From contig JAUYCY010000114.1 of NCBI GenBank assembly GCA_030692055.1, positions 34,904-98,903 on the forward strand: a stretch of DNA of 64,000 nucleotides. The letters are read 5' to 3'. Shown piece after piece: positions 58,497-64,000 of the stretch. The first letter of the stretch is position 1. Each line of letters begins with the position of its first letter. Under the pieces are notes generated by a model. The model did not search any database. It had not been told where the DNA came from and was given only the letters and a program-made list of their open reading frames with translations. Made by a program: the position numbers and the translations under genes. Source of the DNA: Candidatus Omnitrophota bacterium (GTDB taxonomy: Bacteria; Omnitrophota; Koll11; Duberdicusellales; 4484-171).

Positions 58497-59999
58497 ATGG
58501 CTGAGCGGATTATAATTTTTGACACTACGCTGCGTGACGGCGAACAGGCTCCGGGAGCATCGCTAACTGCCCAGCAGAAACTTGAAGTTGCCTTTCAGTT
58601 AGAAAAATTGGGAGTGGATGTTATTGAGGCAGGATTTCCTATCGCAAGCCCGGGAGATTCCAAGGGCGTGGGGCTTGTAGCGCGTAAAATAAAAAGCTGT
58701 GTTGTGTGCGGTTTGGCGCGTTGTCTCAAGCAAGATATCGAAGCTGCCTACAAATCTTTAAGGCAAGCTAAACATCCCCGTATCCATCTATTTCTTGCCA
58801 CCTCTAAAATCCATCTTCAGTATAAATTCAAGAAAGCAGAGGGTGAGATTTTAGCGTTAGCCAAACAGGCAACTAAAATGGCAAGAAATCACTGCGATGA
58901 TATAGAATTTTCTCCTGAAGACGCGACACGCTCAGACCGGGAATTTCTCTTTAAGGTAATAGAGACAGCAATAAACGAAGGCGCAACCACGATAAATATT
59001 CCCGATACTGTAGGCTATAGCTATCCCCAGGAAATTTACTCATTGATTAGCGATATTTTTAATAACGTTTCTAATATCCATAAGGCTGTTATTTCTATCC
59101 ATTGCCATGATGATTTGGGAATGGCGAGCGCGAATTCTCTCTCCGCTGTTTTAGCGGGTGCGCGCCAAGTGCATTGCACGATAAACGGAATAGGAGAACG
59201 CGCAGGCAATGCTTCTTTAGAAGAGGTAGTTATGGCGATTAGGACCCGCAAAGACGTCTTCGGTGGATTTTATAACAACATAAATACAAAAGAAATCTCG
59301 CGCTCCTCTCGCCTGGTAAGCACTTTAACCGGATTTGTTATCCCGCCAAATAAAGCCATTGTCGGCGAAAATGCATTCCGTCATGAATCGGGGATTCATC
59401 AAGACGCTATACTGAAAAAAAGAATTACCTACGAGATTATGGACCCTAAGGACGTTGGCATCGGTAAAAGCGAACTTGTATTGGGTAAACATTCCGGAAG
59501 GCACGCGCTTATTTCACGGCTGAAAAACTTAGGTTTACAATTAGACGAGAAAAAGCTGGATTTGATTTTTAAGAGATTTAAAGAATTAGCTGATAAAAAG
59601 AAAGAGATTTTTGATGACGACCTTGTAGCATTAGTGGAAGATGAAACAAGAGAAAAGAAAAAAGTTTATGAGTTGGTTTCCGTGAGGGTAGTTACGGGAA
59701 CTCAAATAATTCCCGAAGCGACCGTTAAAATACGTTATAAGAAAAAAGTTTACCAAGCACAATCTTCCGGCGACGGGCCTGTGGACGCTTGCTATAAAGC
59801 GATAGACAAAATTACTAAGATAAAAACTAAGCTTATCAGCTATAATCTGGAAGCAATTACTAAAGGCAAAGACGCCCAGGGCTTAGTACGCGTTGAAGTG
59901 CAGGTAAAAGGAAAAATCGTAACCGGTAGAGGCTCGAGCACCGATATCTTAGAGGCATCGGTTAAAGCATATTTGGATACTTTAAATAAACTAAGCTAA
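58497..59999 (+). CDS. leuA: 2-isopropylmalate synthase
   Basis: First committed step of leucine synthesis: acetyl-CoA plus 2-oxoisovalerate. IIIFDTTLRDGEQAPGASL, VIEAGFPIASPGD, EFSPEDATRSD, ISIHCHDDLGMASANSL and HESGIHQDAILK are LeuA hallmarks; the C-terminal regulatory domain (about 390-500) would bind leucine. Length 500 aa is normal. leuB/leuCD are not in the window. Confidence 0.96.
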   Translation: MAERIIIFDTTLRDGEQAPGASLTAQQKLEVAFQLEKLGVDVIEAGFPIASPGDSKGVGLVARKIKSCVVCGLARCLKQDIEAAYKSLRQAKHPRIHLFLATSKIHLQYKFKKAEGEILALAKQATKMARNHCDDIEFSPEDATRSDREFLFKVIETAINEGATTINIPDTVGYSYPQEIYSLISDIFNNVSNIHKAVISIHCHDDLGMASANSLSAVLAGARQVHCTINGIGERAGNASLEEVVMAIRTRKDVFGGFYNNINTKEISRSSRLVSTLTGFVIPPNKAIVGENAFRHESGIHQDAILKKRITYEIMDPKDVGIGKSELVLGKHSGRHALISRLKNLGLQLDEKKLDLIFKRFKELADKKKEIFDDDLVALVEDETREKKKVYELVSVRVVTGTQIIPEATVKIRYKKKVYQAQSSGDGPVDACYKAIDKITKIKTKLISYNLEAITKGKDAQGLVRVEVQVKGKIVTGRGSSTDILEASVKAYLDTLNKLS

Positions 60000-60029
60000 A
60001 GCCAGTAATTTTTTCCAAGAGGCGGCCAC

Positions 60030-60503
60030 ATGAGATACGTTGTCAACATTATCGCTCTTTTTTTAGTTGGCCTATTGGTTTTTGCTGTCATTAAATTTAA
60101 AGAAGATTCAAATAGTTATCCTTTTGAAGAAAGGATAAAGAAAATTTCTAAAAGCGTTTCTAAATTTATAAAGGCAGAGAAGCGCAATATTGATACTTCG
60201 CTTACTCCGCCACGAAGAATGCCCCTGACCGCCATAGAAAGAGAGGAAGCGATGCGCCAATATGTGCCGTATGTATTCGGCAGCTTTAGCGACAAGGACT
60301 GGAAGAATTTTTGGGCGCTTATCTATGAACCTATAGATGCTAAAGAAGGCGGCTTCAGCGTCAAAAGATTTAGGACAAAGGATGAGGTTGAGCGTATTTT
60401 GGCAGACCGTTATTCAGATCCTTTTGGTTATTTTCAAGAGAACCACTGGTTTGATTTTTGGCAGTATGTTGCTCGGGTAAATTGGAACGAGCAAAGAAAG
60501 TAA
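60030..60503 (+). CDS. Single-pass membrane protein of unknown function (157 aa)
   Basis: An N-terminal helix (about 4-23, NIIALFLVGLLVFAVIKF) is followed by a charged cytosolic or periplasmic region rich in Lys/Arg and aromatic residues (KDWKNFWALIYEPID, YFQENHWFDFWQYVARVNW). It has an AAGAGGCGG ribosome site. No family recognised. It lies between leuA and aroE. Confidence 0.65.
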   Translation: MRYVVNIIALFLVGLLVFAVIKFKEDSNSYPFEERIKKISKSVSKFIKAEKRNIDTSLTPPRRMPLTAIEREEAMRQYVPYVFGSFSDKDWKNFWALIYEPIDAKEGGFSVKRFRTKDEVERILADRYSDPFGYFQENHWFDFWQYVARVNWNEQRK

Positions 60504-60691
60504 GAAAGTTCACTTGCCAACGAAGTTGGCAAGTTCACAACTTTGAACTTCCTTGCGGTAGCTACGAAACAGGGGCAACCTTTCGTTGGTACAGCAAAAA
60601 CATTTTTATACTTTCCTGTACCGCAAGAAAGTATCAGCCGTATTGTTTTTCTTTCAAAATATTCTTTTTATTCAGTCCAAGTACCCCAATA
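60504..60691. other. Gap with hairpins before aroE
   Basis: ACTTGCCAAC-GAA-GTTGGCAAGT (about 60513-60535) and a GGTACAG...CTGTACC pair (about 60589-60624). An upstream in-frame ATG at 60458 would translate this and is not used. Confidence 0.5.
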
Positions 60692-61552
60692 ATGGCACAG
60701 GAGAAAACTTCCATCTTTGGTTTATTAGGTTTTCCGGTTAAACATAGTTTTTCTCCAGCAATGCATAATGCCGCCTTTAAACACCTCAAGATAAACGCTC
60801 GATACGGTCTTTTTGAAAAAAAGCCCCAAGAGCTAGAGGATTTTCTTAACTCCCTAGCCAGACAAAATATTTGTGGTTTGAATGTAACTATTCCATATAA
60901 AGAAAGAGTATTAGATTTTGTTGAGCTTGACAAAGAATCTTTTTATTTGCGAGAGATAAGAGCAGTGAATACAATAGTGGTAGAAGGCGGTATATTAAAA
61001 GGATTTAATACAGATATCCCTGGATTTTCTAAGCATCTAAAAGAGCAGATAGACCCTTTAAACAAAAAAACAGCCATTCTGGGCGCTGGCGGAGCAGGGC
61101 GGGCAGTTGCTTATGTTTTAGCTAGTTCTAAAGCAAAGGAAATAGCGATATACGACATTGATAGGAAAAAGTCGCAAGGTGTAGTTGATTTAATAAAAAA
61201 AGTTTTCCTAAATTTCAATATCGAAGCTGTAGGAAGAATAGAAGATTTGAATATTAAGGAAAAAGATTTGCTTGTAAACGCAACACCCATAGGCATGGAA
61301 AAAACAGATCCTTATTTAGTAACAGAGGAAATGCTGTATAAAGATTTATTTGTTTACGACCTTATTTACAATCCGCCCCAGACAAAGTTACTGGCCTTGG
61401 CAAAAAAGGTCGGCGCAAAGACCTCTAATGGTCTAGGTATGCTTCTTTATCAGGGTGTTTTATCATTTGGGCATTTTACAGGAGTAGATGCGCCAGTTGA
61501 AATAATGCGTCAGGCGCTTACAAAGGAGTTAGAAAAATGCAGGAAATTTTAA
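60692..61552 (+). CDS. aroE: Shikimate dehydrogenase
   Basis: NADPH reduction of 3-dehydroshikimate in aromatic synthesis. FGLLGFPVKHSFSPAMHN substrate site, NVTIPYKER with catalytic Lys, NTDIPGF with Asp, GAGGAGRAVAYVLA for NADP, and LVNATPIGM. ATG 60692 gives 286 aa, the normal length. Its 3' end overlaps the prepilin peptidase gene by 16 nt. Confidence 0.95.
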   Translation: MAQEKTSIFGLLGFPVKHSFSPAMHNAAFKHLKINARYGLFEKKPQELEDFLNSLARQNICGLNVTIPYKERVLDFVELDKESFYLREIRAVNTIVVEGGILKGFNTDIPGFSKHLKEQIDPLNKKTAILGAGGAGRAVAYVLASSKAKEIAIYDIDRKKSQGVVDLIKKVFLNFNIEAVGRIEDLNIKEKDLLVNATPIGMEKTDPYLVTEEMLYKDLFVYDLIYNPPQTKLLALAKKVGAKTSNGLGMLLYQGVLSFGHFTGVDAPVEIMRQALTKELEKCRKF

Positions 61553-62376
61553 ATAGAATATTCGTTTTTATTTTTGGTTCCATAACGGGCAGTTTCTTAA
61601 ATGTTTGTATCTACCGTTTGCCTAAAGATAAATCAATCATTAAACCGCGCTCTTTCTGCCCCGAGTGCCAAACCCAGATAAAATGGTATGACAATATTCC
61701 CATCTTGAGCTTTTTGTTTTTAAAAGGTAAATGCAGAAAATGTAGCGGTAAAATATCTCTGCGTTACCCGATAGTGGAGTTTATTACGGCAATATTGTTT
61801 CTTGTGCTTTATATAAATTTTGGGCTGACGTTTAACTTCTTTAAATATATATTTTTCTTTGCGTTACTTGTTGTAGTCTCTGCTATTGACATCGACTATC
61901 ATGCCATACCCGCTTATTTATGTTTTGTTGGCATTATTGTAGGCCTTGGCTTCGATTTAGGGGCAACTGTTAAGGTCATAAAGAGCGGCTTAACTGATTT
62001 ACAATTCTTGCCAATATTTAAGTCATTAAAAAACTTGATATTTGGTTTAGGATTTACTTATTTCTTTAAATTCTTTGGCGATATCTTTATAAACCTTTAC
62101 CTAACTTTACGCAAAAAAGAATCCATTGAAGGCGAAAAAGAGTCGCTTGGATTAGGTGACGTAGATTTTATGGGAATGGTGGGAGTATTTTTAGGCGCTA
62201 AAGCAGTTATACTCGTTTTTTTTCTTGCGCCATTTTTTGCCATAATTTATTCTATTTTCGCACTTATTTTTAAAAAATCGCACCTTATACCTTATTTACC
62301 GTACTTATCTTTAGCGGCTCTCACGGTATTTTTTTGGCAGGATAAGATTTTGCAGCTTGCGGGGTTTAATTTTTGA
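61537..62376 (+). CDS. pilD: Prepilin peptidase (PilD/GspO, TadV-like A24)
   Basis: Inner-membrane aspartic protease that cuts and N-methylates type IV prepilins. FIFGSITGSFLNVCIYRLP, zinc site CPEC...CRKC, and the two catalytic Asp in SAIDIDYHAIP and GLGDVDFMGMVG. About eight helices, 279 aa. With the PilT-like gene at 48874 it shows a type IV pilus or related system. The stop is followed by branched element H. Confidence 0.93.
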   Translation: MQEILNRIFVFIFGSITGSFLNVCIYRLPKDKSIIKPRSFCPECQTQIKWYDNIPILSFLFLKGKCRKCSGKISLRYPIVEFITAILFLVLYINFGLTFNFFKYIFFFALLVVVSAIDIDYHAIPAYLCFVGIIVGLGFDLGATVKVIKSGLTDLQFLPIFKSLKNLIFGLGFTYFFKFFGDIFINLYLTLRKKESIEGEKESLGLGDVDFMGMVGVFLGAKAVILVFFLAPFFAIIYSIFALIFKKSHLIPYLPYLSLAALTVFFWQDKILQLAGFNF

Positions 62377-62554
62377 AATGAAGCAGTCCCGACATAATGT
62401 CGGGACGTAGCTGAATTTCACCCCACACCCAGATAACTCGGTGTGGCGAGTAAGCTCAATAAAAAATAGGATAGTAAACCCCATAACGTAAGGCGGTAGA
62501 ATGAACTGCTGGGTGTGGGGTTTAATTCGCCCCGATATAATCGGGGCTCATTAA
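62375..62554 (+). ncRNA. Branched intercistronic hairpin element, copy H (before aroC)
   Basis: GAAATGAAGC edge, hairpin 1 GTCCCGACATAATGTCGGGAC, linker GTAGCTGAATTTCA, hairpin 2 CCCCACACCCAG...CTGGGTGTGGGG with the same long insert as copy A, TTTAATTCG, hairpin 3 CCCCGATATAATCGGGG, CTCATTAAAGGAGG. Confidence 0.68.
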
Positions 62555-62564
62555 AGGAGGAAAG

Positions 62565-63749
62565 ATGAGGATATTAACTGCCGGAGAATCACACGGGCAA
62601 TATTTAGCAGCCATCATAGAAGGTTTTCCTAAAGGCGTAAGGATTGAGAAAGATTTTATCAACCGGGAATTGGCGCGAAGAATGTCTGGATTGGGCAGAG
62701 GAAAGCGCATGCTTATAGAGTCTGACAAGATAGAGATTACCTCCGGAATGCGCAATAAAATAACGCTAGGAAGCCCCATAACAATTTTAGTTAAAAACAA
62801 AGATGTAAAGATTTTTGCTCAAAGTAAAGATGATTTACCCGAGCTTCTTGTCCCCCGTCCGGCTCATGCGGATTTATCCGGCGCACTTAAATACCAGGAA
62901 CAAGATTTACGAAATATTTTAGAAAGAGCTTCGGCGCGTGAAACTGTAGCAAGGGTTTGCGCTGGTGCAATATGTAAACAGTTTCTTCTAAATTTTGATT
63001 TGGATATCGCCAGTTTTACTGTTTCTGTGGGGGCAATATTTTCCAAGTTAAAACCCAAAAGTATTTCAGAAATTACCGCTAAGACAAAAAATTCGCAACT
63101 TAATTGTATAGATAAAACCGCCGAGAGTTCAATGATTAGAGAAATAGAGAAAGCAGAAAAAGAAGGCGATAGCTTGGGTGGTGTAGTAGAGGTTTGGTTA
63201 GAAGGGGTAATACCGGGACTAGGCAGCTTCATGCATTTTGATAGGCGTCTTGATGCTCGGCTGGCTAACTATCTTATGAGTATACCTGCAGTTAAAGGGG
63301 TTGAAGTGGGATTAGGATTTGAGTATGCCCAAAAAATGGGTTCGTTGTCTCACGATGCTATATATTATTCTAAAAAAGACGGCCTGCTTGCCGGCCCGCT
63401 TCGCCCGCAAAGCGAGGCGAGTAGGCATGGGTTTTACAGAAAGACAAATAATTCTGGTGGTATAGAAGGAGGAATTTCTACCGGGGAGCCAATAGTTTTA
63501 CGATTAGCAATGAAACCGATAGCTACCTTAAAGAAGCCACTCAATTCCGTTAACCTTACCACAAAAAAAGTAGAAAAGGCAATGGTGGAGCGTTCGGATA
63601 CCTGCGCTATTGTTGCTTTAGCGGTTATTGCTGAAAACATGAGCGCAATAGCCATAACTGAGGCAGTATTAGATAAATTTGGTTACGACAGCTTAAAAGA
63701 GATAAAGACGCATTACCAAAACTATCGTAAAAACCTTGACAATTTCTGA
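62565..63749 (+). CDS. aroC: Chorismate synthase
   Basis: Last step of the shikimate pathway, using reduced FMN. LTAGESHGQYLAAIIEGFPK with His, then RPAHADLSGALKY (usually RPGHAD, so one Gly is Ala), ASARETVARVCAGAI, and SGGIEGGISTGEPI. The usual C-terminal RHDPC reads RSDTC. Length 394 aa. Both His and the FMN-site motifs are kept, so it should be active. A strong AAAGGAGG follows element H. Confidence 0.95.
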   Translation: MRILTAGESHGQYLAAIIEGFPKGVRIEKDFINRELARRMSGLGRGKRMLIESDKIEITSGMRNKITLGSPITILVKNKDVKIFAQSKDDLPELLVPRPAHADLSGALKYQEQDLRNILERASARETVARVCAGAICKQFLLNFDLDIASFTVSVGAIFSKLKPKSISEITAKTKNSQLNCIDKTAESSMIREIEKAEKEGDSLGGVVEVWLEGVIPGLGSFMHFDRRLDARLANYLMSIPAVKGVEVGLGFEYAQKMGSLSHDAIYYSKKDGLLAGPLRPQSEASRHGFYRKTNNSGGIEGGISTGEPIVLRLAMKPIATLKKPLNSVNLTTKKVEKAMVERSDTCAIVALAVIAENMSAIAITEAVLDKFGYDSLKEIKTHYQNYRKNLDNF

Positions 63750-63766
63750 TTTTTTTGTAGAATTGG

Positions 63767-63880
63767 TCAAATGAGGCAGTCCCGCCAGAGGCGGGGCGTA
63801 GCCGAATTTTCCGCCGAAGGCGGATCCGCCCTTAATAAACATTTTTGAAGGTGGCGGAGAACCCCGCCCTTTTCAGGCTG
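63767..63880 (+). ncRNA. Branched intercistronic hairpin element, copy I (partial)
   Basis: TCAAATGAGG edge, hairpin 1 GTCCCGCCAGAGGCGGGGC, linker GTAGCCGAATT, then TCCGCC...GGCGGA with a GGCGGATCCGCC palindrome in it. The 3' half is unclear. The remaining bases to 64000 hold no recognisable gene. Confidence 0.5.
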
Positions 63881-64000
63881 GGTCAAATCAAATTTTTATT
63901 ATAAAAAAACACAACATATAGAAATATCCCCTAATCGCAATCAAATTTGCGTCTATATATTGTGCAAACCAGTGTTCAGGCGCTGATATGACCCAATCTG

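Noticed and set aside
1..64000. tRNA or rRNA genes
   Set aside because: No cloverleaf with GGTTCGAATCC-type T-arm and CCA-side acceptor was found by eye. GTTCGA words seen belong to REP palindromes. A tRNAscan-SE run would settle it.

Overview
The window looks like a chromosomal segment of an uncultivated Gram-negative bacterium, most plausibly Candidatus Omnitrophota (OP3) or a close relative. This is inferred from low-GC, lysine- and isoleucine-rich proteins, a LPS/exopolysaccharide cluster, three GH57 glycosidases beside a DUF4912 protein, and compact operons separated by gaps packed with palindromic repeats. There is no rRNA, tRNA, CRISPR array, prophage or IS transposase. Most genes are on the plus strand.

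Layout. 1-7109: surface polysaccharide genes (GT4, polyprenyl phosphoglycosyltransferase, O-antigen ligase, GT9, GT2), with a frameshifted GT2, a GT2 remnant and a MazEF-like toxin-antitoxin pair in between. 7291-18859: housekeeping (xseAB, HtpX-like protease with an EF-hand loop, rpsO-pnp-ftsK-RodZ-like, rimO, pgsA, pgpA, thpR, pncC). 18977-22602: iron and oxidative-stress block (Fur/PerR, flavin reductase, NFU scaffold, superoxide reductase, ferritin, a ferritin-like protein). 22999-32318: alpha-glucan block (DUF4912, GH57 branching enzyme, two more GH57 enzymes, a DUF2934 protein, a tandem-ACT protein, GH1). 32636-37491: a cNMP-binding/P-loop/patatin fusion, a DUF3108 protein, and a minus-strand pair encoding a ParA ATPase fused to a glycogen-binding CBM48 domain plus a membrane protein. 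37727-44573: AmrS, GT39, TrmI, small unknown genes and decayed genes. 44715-63749: apgM, cstA, then amino-acid biosynthesis (lysC, cimA, ilvBNC, leuA, aroE, aroC) mixed with a PilZ-PilT fusion, a prepilin peptidase and secreted proteins. CimA plus IlvBNC supports isoleucine synthesis through citramalate; AroE and AroC serve the shikimate pathway.

The most unusual content is (1) the ParA-CBM48 fusion, with the AMPK-beta glycogen-binding residues kept; (2) a branched hairpin element found about nine times, usually filling the gap from one gene's stop codon to the next gene's Shine-Dalgarno, with stems conserved more than sequence; (3) a 150-nt structured repeat in four copies; (4) 140-nt and 230-nt hairpin-bounded repeats around GATTAC-type arrays, plus other array 'dialects'; (5) repeats inside coding sequence, above all a 2 x 42-nt in-frame insertion in ilvC; and (6) several strong promoters placed so that the mRNA would be leaderless (rpsO, fur, apgM and others). 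Two genes are broken by one apparent missing base in a short homopolymer, so assembly error must be considered for those. All calls come from reading the sequence; no database search or folding program was run.
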